A stretch of DNA of 64,000 nt from Thermomicrobiales bacterium (GTDB taxonomy: Bacteria; Chloroflexota; Chloroflexia; Thermomicrobiales; UBA6265). The position numbers and the translations under genes are program-made. This document shows, in pieces, positions 1 through 8,671 of the stretch. The notes below the pieces were generated by a model. It was not told the DNA's origin. It made no database searches and saw nothing but the letters and a program-made list of their open reading frames with translations. Numbering within the stretch: the stretch's first letter is position 1; each line of letters opens with the position of its first letter. The stretch spans positions 1-64,000 of the forward strand of contig JAMLHR010000013.1 in NCBI GenBank assembly GCA_023957015.1, read 5' to 3'.

Positions 1-1993
1 GCGCAGAGAGGTGAAGGTCCGCCAACATCAAGAGCTTTCCGACGAACGGCTCACCAACAACCCTATTTACGAAGGTTGGCGCATCAATGAAATGAGCATC
101 GAACCTTCTCAAATCGAACTCAACTTGCACGGATTCCTCGAAGAAGGCGAAACCATTGGTGCTTCAACCGGTGCGATCTACAAGGAAATGATTCGCGAAA
201 CGGTTCGCGAACACCTGCGCAAAGAGGCAATGTTAAGACCTCTAGGCATCAAAGTTCTGAGCCTATTCTTTGTTGATCGAGTGTCCAGCTATCTCGGCGA
301 CGGTACAACTAATGACAACGCAAATGGCGATTTTGCTCAATGGTTCGACGAAGTGTTCATAGAGGAACGAGCCAAATCAGCCAAGTATCAGGAGCTTCTC
401 CCAGAGCAGCCTCAAGATCTTCGTCGCGCCTACTTTTCTCAGATAAGACGTGGCAAAACAACAACTTTCCAGGACTCCTCTGGTACAACCAAAGCCGATG
501 ATGATGCCTATGAACTAATCATGAAGGACAAAGAGCGGCTGCTCGATGAAAACGAGCCAGTGCGATTCATCTTTAGTCATTCCGCACTTCGCGAGGGCTG
601 GGACAATCCGAATGTGTTCCAGATATGTACGTTACGCGAAATGGGTGCCGAAACTGAGCGCCGACAGACACTAGGTCGCGGTCTTCGACTTCCAGTTGCT
701 AAGACCAATGAAGGATATGTGCGGGTCGGCGATCGAGGAATTGCTACGCTGACAGTCATAGCGAACGAGTCATATACCCGCTTCGCAGACGCACTTCAGA
801 AGGAATATAAGGCGGCGGGAGTCGAGATTGGTCGCGTCCGGCGCGCTGAATTCTCCAAGATTCCTCTTCAAGATGACACGGGCGCAGTCACAGACGACCA
901 ACTTGGATACAAGCGCTCTGTCGCAGTTTGGGAGCATCTTCGCTCCAAGGGATTCATCGACAAAGACGGCACAGTCACGCCGAAGTTCCAGCCAAACATG
1001 CTTGGCTTCAGTCTCGACCTGCCATCCGAATTTCAATGGGCGGAGCCGGAAGTAGTCCAGCTTGTGGCCCGCGCCAATATCGGCAAATACGTCAAGCCCA
1101 AGAGTAAACGCCAGTCTCGTAGACTCAACAAGGAGCTCTACCGAACCCCTGAATTCGAAGAGTTCTGGGAGACGATCAGCCGAAAGACCACCTATCGAGT
1201 CAAGGTTGGACGCGAAGAGCTCATCGATTCAGCAATTCGATCAATTAAGGAAGCCCCGAAAATAGACCCACTTCGCATCCAGGTCACACGAGCCGGTGTG
1301 AAGGTGCTTCGTGGTGGAGCAAAGGGATCAGAGTTGGGCACTCGATCGGCAGACTTGCGCGGTAGTTACGACCTGCCAGACATCATCACCGAGCTCCAAG
1401 AAGCAACCTCACTGACCCGGAAAACAATCGTCGATATCCTGATCGGCAGCGGTCGTCTTGATGAGTTCATATCCAACCCGAATGACTACATTGCCATGGT
1501 GAAAAAGCACCTTCGGGACGAGCTTGCCAGAATTGTGGTTGATGGAATCCAATACGAGAAGATCAGCGGTTACGTCTATGAACTTCGTGAGCTGCAAGAA
1601 GACGGTCAGGAGGAGAAAGAACGATTCCTCGACCAGCTCTACCAGGTCCAGAACACACAAAAATCTGACTTCGACTATGTTGTGTACGACTCAGATGTAG
1701 AACGTCAGTTTGCCGAACTGCTCGATTCGCGCGAAGACATCAAGCTATTCATGAAACTACCTGCCAAGTTCCAAATCGACACTCCAGTAGGTCCATACAA
1801 TCCAGACTGGGCGATTATCAAGCAAGAAGACGGCGAAGATCGAATCTACATGATCCGTGAGACCAAGAGCACGCTCGATGACAAAAAATTACGACCTTCT
1901 GAGCTGGCCAAGATAAAGTCTGCCAAGCGGCACTTTGAGGCGATTGGCGTCGAGGACTACGGACGATCAGTACCTGGAAAGTGGAATCTATAG
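1..1993 (+). CDS. Type III restriction endonuclease Res subunit, C-terminal part (5' end outside window)
   Basis: This is the restriction (helicase-nuclease) subunit of a type III restriction-modification system, which cleaves DNA after ATP-driven translocation. The frame is open to the left edge, so the N-terminal helicase domain with Walker A and DEAD motifs lies outside the window. The visible 660 residues hold a motif V-like stretch (FSHSALREGWDNPN, about residue 188), motif VI (QTLGRGLRLP, about 218) and a C-terminal PD-(D/E)xK nuclease (NPDW near 597, then RETKS near 616). The Mod methyltransferase would be upstream and is not visible. The OLD-family gene starts 32 bases downstream on the same strand, so the three genes may share a transcript. 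The family assignment is firm; the true start is unknown. Confidence 0.88.
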   Translation, partial: RREVKVRQHQELSDERLTNNPIYEGWRINEMSIEPSQIELNLHGFLEEGETIGASTGAIYKEMIRETVREHLRKEAMLRPLGIKVLSLFFVDRVSSYLGDGTTNDNANGDFAQWFDEVFIEERAKSAKYQELLPEQPQDLRRAYFSQIRRGKTTTFQDSSGTTKADDDAYELIMKDKERLLDENEPVRFIFSHSALREGWDNPNVFQICTLREMGAETERRQTLGRGLRLPVAKTNEGYVRVGDRGIATLTVIANESYTRFADALQKEYKAAGVEIGRVRRAEFSKIPLQDDTGAVTDDQLGYKRSVAVWEHLRSKGFIDKDGTVTPKFQPNMLGFSLDLPSEFQWAEPEVVQLVARANIGKYVKPKSKRQSRRLNKELYRTPEFEEFWETISRKTTYRVKVGREELIDSAIRSIKEAPKIDPLRIQVTRAGVKVLRGGAKGSELGTRSADLRGSYDLPDIITELQEATSLTRKTIVDILIGSGRLDEFISNPNDYIAMVKKHLRDELARIVVDGIQYEKISGYVYELRELQEDGQEEKERFLDQLYQVQNTQKSDFDYVVYDSDVERQFAELLDSREDIKLFMKLPAKFQIDTPVGPYNPDWAIIKQEDGEDRIYMIRETKSTLDDKKLRPSELAKIKSAKRHFEAIGVEDYGRSVPGKWNL

Positions 1994-2025
1994 ATCGTGA
2001 AAGATAGCGTCGGAGCCAACCCACA

Positions 2026-3627
2026 ATGATTACGCGAGTGAAGGTCACCAATTACCGTTGCTTTTCGTCGCTTGATTTTGAACCGAACGATGGAATGAAC
2101 GTGATCGTAGGAGACAACGAGGCCGGAAAGTCCACTCTCCTCGAAGTCATTTCACTCGTGATCTCGGGACGTGTTCGTGGACGCTCCATCTCAGAGGACC
2201 TAAACCCATTCTGGTTCAATCAATCCGTAGTCGAGCAGTATTTCAACAGCCGCCAATCGGGAGCGGAAGAAGCTCGATTGCCTGAGATCGACCTGGAAGT
2301 CTATTTCAGCGATGACACCCCTGGCGTTGAGCGCTTGAAGGGAATTCACAACTCAATGGAGCTCGACTGTCCTGGCTTGAGAGTGACTGTAAAACCCGAT
2401 CCGGAACTACGATTGGAGTTGGATTCATACCTTGCATCCGGCGAAGCTCCCAGGCTAATTCCAACAGACCTGTTCACAGTCAACTGGAGGGACTTCTCAG
2501 GCCTTGTCGTGACACGTTCACCCCGTTCGATGGGAATCGCCCTTATAGATGGTGACACCGCCTCGTCTTCAACGGGTATTGACTACAAATTGCGGCAGCT
2601 ACTACGCGACTTTGTTACTAGAGATGAGAGCATCAAGATTGCCCTCGAGCACAGAAAATCGAAATCAGAAATCACTGCCGGTACCCTATCCTCCGTAAAT
2701 CGTCGGATCGACAATGAGGGCAACTCCTTCGGTGTTGGCCTTCAGATGGACCAAAGCGCAGCGACGAATTGGGACGCAGCAGTCGTTCCTCACATTAACT
2801 CGATTCCGTTTTCTATGCTGGGCCACGGTCGGAAAGTGGCCACAAAGGTTGCCCTCGCGATGAGCAGGACGAGTGAATCGACTCAAATCGTCTTGGTCGA
2901 GGAGCCCGAAAACCACATGTCACACACACAGCTCCAGAAACTTATCGGGCACATTCAGAGTCTGGCTGGTGAGCGGCAACTATTCATCTCTACACATAGC
3001 TCGTTTGTGTTGAATCGGCTTGGATTCGACAACCTGCACATACTTCACGAAGCTTCACTCACACGGCTCAACGTAAATTCCATATCAGCTGACACCATCT
3101 CTTACTTTAGAAAGCAGCCTGGATATGACACTCTTCGCCTTGCAATCGCCACAAAGGTAGTGGTGGTCGAAGGCCCCTCCGACGAGATGATCTTCAATCT
3201 TGCATATTCGCAGCTGAAAGGTAGAGAGCCACGTGAAGATGCCATTGACGTGATCACGCTTGGCACTCGAGGTAGACGGGCCTTGGAGCTTGGTTTCGCA
3301 CTCGGGAAACAAATGGCTGTACTGCGGGACAATGACGGGCGTGCGCCAGAACACTGGAAAGATAAGGTTTCAGAGTTCTTGGAGGATGGTGTTCGAGAAC
3401 TATTTGTGTCAGATATTGAGTCTGGCAATACGCTTGAGCCCCAAATGATCAACGCTGGCAATGAAGCGGTACTCCGCTCAATCTTAGAAGTCAGCGACAA
3501 TGAAGAACTTATCGACTACATGATGGAGCACAAGACAGATTGGGCATGGCGGGTAGCGGAAGCCTCCCCCAGCCTACAGTGGCCCGCCTACATTCAACGT
3601 GCAATTGAGTTCTATGATGGCGACTGA
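2026..3627 (+). CDS. OLD-family ATP-dependent endonuclease (GajA-like, AAA + TOPRIM)
   Basis: The protein combines an ABC/SMC-like ATPase with a TOPRIM nuclease, the architecture of OLD (overcoming lysogenization defect) nucleases and of GajA in Gabija anti-phage systems. Walker A (GDNEAGKST) is at residues 30-38, a Walker B-like strand with EEPENH near 291, and the TOPRIM glutamate in VVVEGPSDE near 380 with a DND metal site (VLRDNDGR) near 432. Its 533 residues are near the family norm. The helicase gene overlaps its 3' end, the expected partner arrangement for class 2 OLD proteins. A DNA-nicking defence role is inferred from the family, not shown here. Confidence 0.87.
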   Translation: MITRVKVTNYRCFSSLDFEPNDGMNVIVGDNEAGKSTLLEVISLVISGRVRGRSISEDLNPFWFNQSVVEQYFNSRQSGAEEARLPEIDLEVYFSDDTPGVERLKGIHNSMELDCPGLRVTVKPDPELRLELDSYLASGEAPRLIPTDLFTVNWRDFSGLVVTRSPRSMGIALIDGDTASSSTGIDYKLRQLLRDFVTRDESIKIALEHRKSKSEITAGTLSSVNRRIDNEGNSFGVGLQMDQSAATNWDAAVVPHINSIPFSMLGHGRKVATKVALAMSRTSESTQIVLVEEPENHMSHTQLQKLIGHIQSLAGERQLFISTHSSFVLNRLGFDNLHILHEASLTRLNVNSISADTISYFRKQPGYDTLRLAIATKVVVVEGPSDEMIFNLAYSQLKGREPREDAIDVITLGTRGRRALELGFALGKQMAVLRDNDGRAPEHWKDKVSEFLEDGVRELFVSDIESGNTLEPQMINAGNEAVLRSILEVSDNEELIDYMMEHKTDWAWRVAEASPSLQWPAYIQRAIEFYDGD

Positions 3628-4735
3628 AATTCATCTTGCAGTTGCTGGTAGTGGCAAAACAACGGAGATTATCAACAGAATCAATGCACAGGACGAGGGC
3701 GTGAGCTCCCTCGCCGTTACATTTACGCGGAATGCACAGGCAGAAATCCAGTCACGTCTTACAATCGCATCGGGCTATCAACACGAAACGATTGGCTGGT
3801 TTTCCTTTCTCTCCGACCACATCGTCCGCCCGTATCTCCCTGCAGTTTTCCCCGGAGTCATCCCACGAGGGCTCAACTTTGTAGCAAGTGCTGGACTAAT
3901 TCATCGGTCTCGTGCTGGCTGGAAATACTACTTTGACGACGAACAACGACCATACAGTGTGAGATTGTCGGTCCTTGCTAAGAAAGTCCTTGTTGAGACC
4001 AACTATGCTCCAATCAGGAGGCTCGAGTCGATATTCGACAGGATCTATATCGACGAATTCCAAGACCTTGTCGGCAACGATCTGGTCGTATTGCAAGCTC
4101 TAATGGAATCGAGCATCGACATCCTGATGACGGGCGATGTCCGACAAGCAGTTCTCCAAACATCTCAATCAGATCGACTATTTGCTGATTACCGAGGGGT
4201 CGAAATTGTGAGCTGGTTCCGGTCACAGGAGACGGAGCAGCGCTGCACAATTATTCCTCAAGCAACAACCAAAAGATTCAATCAGCAAATCGCAGACTTT
4301 TCTGACATGATTCACGCACCAGAACTTGCGCTTCCAAGCACAACATCTTCTATGTATGACTCCACTGGACACGATGGTGTTTTCCTTCTTGACGAAGACG
4401 AAGTCAATACCTATATGAATTCATTCGATCAGCGCCCGACTCAACTATGGTACCGAAGTAGCGATCGGATAACTCCACCAGGCGAGCTATTGACGTTTGG
4501 ATCGGCAAAAGGGATCACCCGAGATCGCGTCATTATTTACGCAACTACGCCGATTGTTCAACTTTTGAAATCTCGCAAGCCCTTGGCTGCGAAGTCTGCT
4601 TGCGGGTTCTATGTTGCGGTGACGCGCGCCCGGTTCAGTGTGGCTCTTGTAGTCGCCAGCGCGAAGAGTGTGTATTCGCAAGTAGATCCGCTGTTCGCGG
4701 AGAAGATATCGCTGTGGGAGTCTGACCCCAACTAA
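3614..4735 (+). CDS. Small UvrD/PcrA-like superfamily 1 helicase (GajB-like)
   Basis: This is a superfamily 1 helicase-like ATPase paired with the OLD nuclease. Visible motifs in order: Walker A AGSGKTT near residue 13, motif Ia VTFTRNAQAEI, motif II IDEFQD near 144, motif III TGDVRQ, motif V-like SAKGITRDRVII, and motif VI YVAVTRAR near the C-terminus. At about 373 residues it is clearly shorter than PcrA/UvrD (over 650) and probably lacks most of the 1B/2B insertions, like GajB. ATG at 3614 overlaps the OLD stop by 14 bases; ATG at 3617 and GTG at 3599 are alternatives. By analogy with Gabija it would respond to phage-induced DNA changes and activate the nuclease; that is inference. Confidence 0.82.
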   Translation: MMATEIHLAVAGSGKTTEIINRINAQDEGVSSLAVTFTRNAQAEIQSRLTIASGYQHETIGWFSFLSDHIVRPYLPAVFPGVIPRGLNFVASAGLIHRSRAGWKYYFDDEQRPYSVRLSVLAKKVLVETNYAPIRRLESIFDRIYIDEFQDLVGNDLVVLQALMESSIDILMTGDVRQAVLQTSQSDRLFADYRGVEIVSWFRSQETEQRCTIIPQATTKRFNQQIADFSDMIHAPELALPSTTSSMYDSTGHDGVFLLDEDEVNTYMNSFDQRPTQLWYRSSDRITPPGELLTFGSAKGITRDRVIIYATTPIVQLLKSRKPLAAKSACGFYVAVTRARFSVALVVASAKSVYSQVDPLFAEKISLWESDPN

Positions 4736-4909
4736 ACATTGCTTAAAGCCTCCACCGAAGCCGTGAACTTTCTCAAGCAAGATTGCATAGGCGACCCAAT
4801 TGCCATGTTAGGGCAGTTCAGTCCAAATCTCTCAGTTCCCTCGCTCATTTAGCCTTACTTGACAGTCTTCAGATTAATAATGTGGTAGGTGGTGGCGGAA
4901 ATTGTGTTC

Positions 4910-5913
4910 TAGAGCACTCTTCATAAATGTTGAGCAGGAACGAGATAGCCAGCATCCTGAAAGAAATTGCGAGCATCCTGGGCCGTGATGGTGGCCATCG
5001 CCTTCCCCGTGGCGATCACGACGTCGTCAAAGGTTCGAGGTGCCGCCCGCCGGAGAGCCGCTTTGAGTTTGGCGAATCCTTGTTCTATCGGGTTGCAGTC
5101 TGGGGAGTAGCGAGGTGTCGGCATGATCCGGCACCCCCCGCCGCTTCGATCAGCTCTCGAGCATGCCGACTCTGTGCACGCTCAGGTTATCCCCAACTGA
5201 CGATCTGGCCCGGGTGTAGCTGGGGGAGAGGGACTGTTCGATAAACAGCTCGAATGCATCCGATCCAGGGCACCTGGAAACTGCAATGCCCGGTCCCATC
5301 CCGGTCAAGGACATTGTTGCCACCAGGGTAATACCTCCCAGCGACCGTGCGGAATCGTCCCGTAGGACGCTGTCCCCGTGGCGCACGAGCCTGCAGCGGC
5401 GTCAATCGGGTCGATGTACTGGTTTCCAATACCACCACCTGGCGGGATTCCAGGGTGATGATCTCGTCATGCCACGCTGATCGCTCTCCCGCGTCTTGTT
5501 CGAGCGGATCAGCGACTTCTTTTAGGGGCAAGTCCAATCGGGCAAGTTCCGTGACATGGTGGGATTACTGAGCAGGACGCCATGCGTTTGCGCCCACATC
5601 GCCCGATGCATATCCAGCGTGGCATCGGGGTGCCGCCGCAACCTGTTGCCGCAGAGCTTCTTCATCAGCAGGCGGCACCAACCGTGGCCGTCCGGGACGT
5701 GGCTTCGGGATCAGTGACTGTCCAGTCACCACCAGATGTTTCCAGCGGGAGAGCGTCGACTCGCTGACAGCGAATGGATGCGGCCTCAGCCAAGGACATG
5801 CCTGTCAACAACGCATGCACAGCTCGTTCACGGAGGTCCACAGAATACGCGCGTGCCATACCCAAGCGAACACCACCTGTGCCCACTTGTCAATACCTCT
5901 GAAGAGTGCTCTA
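4910..5913 (-). mobile_element. IS630-family element, about 1.0 kb, with TA-flanked terminal inverted repeats
   Basis: The left end (4909-4923, ctagagcactcttca) and right end (5900-5914, tgaagagtgctctag) are perfect 15-base inverted repeats. Each has TA exactly where IS630/Tc1 elements duplicate their TA target. The interior encodes a broken transposase on the minus strand. The ends are intact while the gene is not. Confidence 0.85.
4921..5859 (-). pseudogene. IS630-family transposase, multiply frameshifted
   Basis: Read on the minus strand, transposase segments appear in order but in different frames. The N-terminal HTH segment (MARAYSVDLRERAV) starts at 5859. A middle segment with LKEVADPLEQDAGERSAW is around 5500. 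A DDE-core segment with GSDAFELFIEQ is around 5250. The C-terminal segment, 4921-5124, carries the family hallmark SPDCNPIEQGFAKLK with the catalytic Glu. Frame changes between segments mean no functional protein can be made. Total length fits a transposase of about 310 residues. Confidence 0.82.
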
Positions 5914-6176
5914 GTGTGCCGCGCTGGCTTCTCCTCGACCGGCTTGTGTTACCAACGCAGCCTTACTCTTCATCGTTCTTCCTTGCTCTTCTTCTTGGCA
6001 TGCTTCCCTTTTGCTTTGCGTTAGGTGTTGGTTGCTGGTTGTGTTTGGGTTGTTTCCTGGCTTCTTTGCTGTTGGAACTGTTTACGTTTTTATCGTATTG
6101 ATTCCCTCGGCCTTCAGAGCTAAGATGGAAGCACCAAGACTAAGTTGTCAATAAGGCAACGAAAGGAGGTGCAGCT

Positions 6177-6458
6177 ATGGAAAAGATGCCAGGTAATCCG
6201 GAGAACGGAGTGGAGATTTCCAGAGAGGTGTTCGAGGGTCTGGAATTTATCCGCCAGTCGGGGGCTACCAATATGCTCGACCGGCCAGTGGTGCTCGAGT
6301 TAGCCCGTGAATGGGGATTCGATGCCACGGCAGATTGGATTGAGGAAGTCGGCTCGCGTACATTTGCCGAGCTGATTTTTTCTGGTCCGATCGTCATCGA
6401 TGGTGCGCCTGACCAAGGGATTGAGGACCAAGGAGTTGACCCTGATGAATACGAATAA
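6177..6458 (+). CDS. Small DUF5049-like protein (paralogue of the gene at 10106-10360)
   Basis: A 93-residue protein with a near-perfect Shine-Dalgarno (aaaggaggt) eight bases before ATG. The core, roughly residues 18-66 (FEGLEFIRQSGATNML, then LAREWGFDATADWIEE, then TFAELI), resembles the DUF5049 family found in phages and Firmicutes plasmids; function is unknown. The same three blocks occur in the protein at 10106-10360 on the opposite strand, so the two are paralogues. It overlaps the next gene by 14 bases, suggesting translational coupling. There are no membrane segments. The DUF5049 match is from memory of the motif pattern, not a profile search. Confidence 0.7.
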   Translation: MEKMPGNPENGVEISREVFEGLEFIRQSGATNMLDRPVVLELAREWGFDATADWIEEVGSRTFAELIFSGPIVIDGAPDQGIEDQGVDPDEYE

Positions 6459-6798
6459 CTCGCCAGAGTATATGGGTCCAGAGATAGAGCCTACTGAAGA
6501 TCTGAGCGTCGCTGAGAAGCTGAATCAGGAAATGGACAGTGAGCGGATTAAGCTACGGGACGCCTTTGTCAGACTCAGTATGGTTGGCACACTGACGGTC
6601 GCGGATACCTACTCTACCGAGGAAATGGGAGTGGAGTTCTCGACGGAGCGGGGTGAGCAGATCCAAGCAGAGCGGGATCGACTCAACCAGACTTTGGGGG
6701 ACGTCTCACGGCAGTGGGCGGAACTCAATGGCACGCTAAGTGAGCTGCAGCGCGGTGTTGGTTCGATTCAGTATTTGATCGATCCGGAGAATAACTAG
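6445..6798 (+). CDS. Hypothetical acidic, coiled-coil-prone protein
   Basis: I do not recognise this 117-residue protein. ATG at 6445 is preferred over an upstream in-frame start at 6400 because aaggag lies nine bases before it. It overlaps the DUF5049-like gene by 14 bases, so the two probably form one operon. It is acidic and mostly helical in composition, with a likely coiled coil in the second half (GEQIQAERDRLNQTLGDV onward). There is no signal peptide or membrane helix. Confidence 0.55.
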   Translation: MNTNNSPEYMGPEIEPTEDLSVAEKLNQEMDSERIKLRDAFVRLSMVGTLTVADTYSTEEMGVEFSTERGEQIQAERDRLNQTLGDVSRQWAELNGTLSELQRGVGSIQYLIDPENN

Positions 6799-6858
6799 GA
6801 GCCTATGCAGAAGTCGAGGCATCGGGGCAAAACCGAGTAGTTGGATGGGAGGTTTCTA

Positions 6859-7041
6859 ATGGTCATATTGAACCGGGAGATTAATCTTGAGGATAACCGC
6901 GAGTTAGTTGAGGACGTGACGGCTCAGGAGATCGCTGACAGGTCGCGTTCTGAAACATTTTGGCAGGTGCACCGGAGCTATGTCCGGGAGTCGCGAGGGC
7001 GGGCGTCCCACGTACCGACCGAGAGATTTTCAACTTGGTAG
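6859..7041 (+). CDS. Possible small hypothetical protein or gene remnant
   Basis: A 60-codon frame starting at ATG 6859 behind gggagg. It follows the operon above at short distance. I do not recognise it. A second frame from about 6960 contains REIFNLVDNLLWEEDIRAIG, which looks more protein-like than the end of the first frame, so the locus could be one gene broken by a frameshift near 7015. Evidence for expression is only the ribosome site. Confidence 0.3.
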   Translation: MVILNREINLEDNRELVEDVTAQEIADRSRSETFWQVHRSYVRESRGRASHVPTERFSTW

Positions 7042-7303
7042 ATAATCTCCTTTGGGAGGAGGATATCCGGGCGATTGGGGGCCCGAGTGCTCAGACTGCA
7101 TCAGTTTCGCAAGTCGGAGTGAATCGGGGGCTGGCAGGTCCCTATCTTTCCTCGACCCACCTAGTCTGTTGGATCACAAATTCGGATCACCCACGCTTTT
7201 CTAGCCTTGCAGCTAATTGGGGATGTCCTGTAGATCTGTAGTCTTTTACAACTCGGACACAGGTTCTCTCAGCCTGGTTACTTCATCTTCGAGAGCGCGC
7301 TCT

Positions 7304-8074
7304 CTATTCAAGCGTGCTACGTCCTGCACGTCGCACCAAGAAAAAGACTAGATCGAAAATAGGCTTCTCCCACTCCAACGACCGCTTGCAGGATTCCGGA
7401 TCGAAATAGGTTTTCCCAACTTGATGACCATGGATCGTGCGCCACTCGGCAAGTCTCAGGTCTCGTTCAACTGACTCGGCAATCTTTGAGGAGAAAGCTC
7501 TGCATAGATACTGAGCGATCTCCAGTGTCGCCGACCAGGAAGCTCTGGGCGAACCACTGCTATTTCTGTAGTATCCCGGCAGTTCTTCAAGACGGTCCCC
7601 TGATCCTGCCAGTGCTTCCGAGGGCAGCTTCTTCATCCACCACCTCAAACAAGCCCCACGTTTCACGGCGGTTCGGTGATCCGTACTGAATACGGCTTCG
7701 CCCTCGTATGCAGCGAACACGTGCAGAACAACCATATCTCATCGTCAGGAAACCGGTTCGCCAAGCTTGATTGCTTCCGGTTGGTTGCGTTGTTCTTCCC
7801 ACCATGCATCGTGGGACTCCCATGGAACGACGAGTCTTGTTTTGGGAACCCACTCATCCAGGCCAGCGTATTCTCCGCCGAGATACTTCACCTTCACTTT
7901 GTGCTTCGATGTTTCAGGGCCGAACTGAAGGACTTCAACCGGGAAAGCAGGCGTTCCAATCCTCTTTCCAATTCGATAGGCCCAATGATCTCCAATTCGA
8001 AGTTCAACATGCACAGGGAACACTCCTTGCAAACTTTCTGAATTCGAGAGAGCAGTACTTGATGCCAGATCCAT
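7304..8074 (-). pseudogene. Hypothetical protein gene interrupted by two in-frame stops (WVP-motif family)
   Basis: Two minus-strand open frames, 8074-7745 and 7735-7304, are in the same reading frame and are separated only by TGA-CGA-TGA-GAT before the next ATG. The first half has a conserved-looking block (HWAYRIGKRIG, VKVKYLGGEYAGLDEWVPKTRLVVPWE). It resembles an actinobacterial/prophage hypothetical family that I recall as having a WVPPxRLKVPW signature. The second half (ERDLRLAEWRTIHGHQVG near its end) fits the C-terminus of the same family. I read it as one gene of about 250 residues with nonsense codons; two coupled genes or stop readthrough are alternatives. Function is unknown. Confidence 0.42.
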
Positions 8075-8335
8075 CCTATCACTGCGGCATAATCATTTGA
8101 GTTCGCCCCTACTCCGCCGGGTGCCAGGTTGTTTATTCACTTGGAGACATGACCGAGCTTTTGGTCCGAGAGTCCAGGTTGGGATACTTGAAGACTCTCC
8201 TTTGATTCTTGCTTCGGCTCTTCATGTTGGCTCTACAGGCTCTGAAGTCTAGCCACTCATGGCTGCCGACAAAGGGCGGGACAACCCACTATTCACGTTG
8301 ACTATTTCTCCCAACTTGACCATAATGGATACTAT

Positions 8336-8671
8336 ATGAATGACGAACTCCTCCAAGACATGAAGCAACTCCTAGAAGCGACTGTCTCCCAGTCCGAACT
8401 ACGGATCGTGGCTGAGATGAATAAGCAGAATGGTGAGATGCGCACTGAAATGGGTGAGATGCGTACGGAAATGGGTGAGATGCGTACGGAAATGGGTGAG
8501 ATGCGTACGGAAATTGCAGAAGTCCGTCAACTCGTCGACGAAGTAATTGATGGCACCAACCAACAGACCGATATTATTATCGAGCACATAGATAGAACCG
8601 CTGCTGCCTCAAATGCGAGATTTGAGGATCATGAATCACGCATCTCTCGGCTAGAACGCCACGCTGCGTAA
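8336..8671 (+). CDS. Small coiled-coil protein with heptad repeats (paralogue of 9804-10046)
   Basis: A 111-residue, strongly helical protein. Residues about 33-60 are four copies of the heptad GEMRTEM, encoded by a 21-bp tandem repeat. The flanks, MNDELLQDMKQLLEATV at the start and SRISRLER at the end, match the protein encoded at 10046-9804, which lacks the repeat. The 15 bases before both start codons are also nearly identical. The pattern suggests a parallel coiled-coil oligomer. No enzymatic motif is present and function is unknown. Confidence 0.65.
   Translation: MNDELLQDMKQLLEATVSQSELRIVAEMNKQNGEMRTEMGEMRTEMGEMRTEMGEMRTEIAEVRQLVDEVIDGTNQQTDIIIEHIDRTAAASNARFEDHESRISRLERHAA
8432..8515 (+). 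repeat. 21-bp tandem repeat, four copies
   Basis: The unit is ggtgagatgcgNacNgaaat plus one base. Copies start at 8432, 8453, 8474 and 8495. The second and third copies are identical and the fourth differs only in its last base, which points to recent expansion. Each unit encodes one coiled-coil heptad, so copy-number change would keep the frame. Confidence 0.92.

Noticed and set aside
4859-4887. Promoter with TTGACA at 4859-4864
   Set aside because: No -10 hexamer at 16-18 bases, and the next feature is a dead IS element.
5736-6101. Open frame of 121 codons with hydrophobic C-terminus
   Set aside because: It starts inside the IS630 element, crosses its end and has no ribosome site; the T-rich intergenic DNA gives artificial Leu/Phe runs.
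8432-8515. CRISPR array
   Set aside because: The 21-base units are contiguous without spacers and encode a protein heptad.
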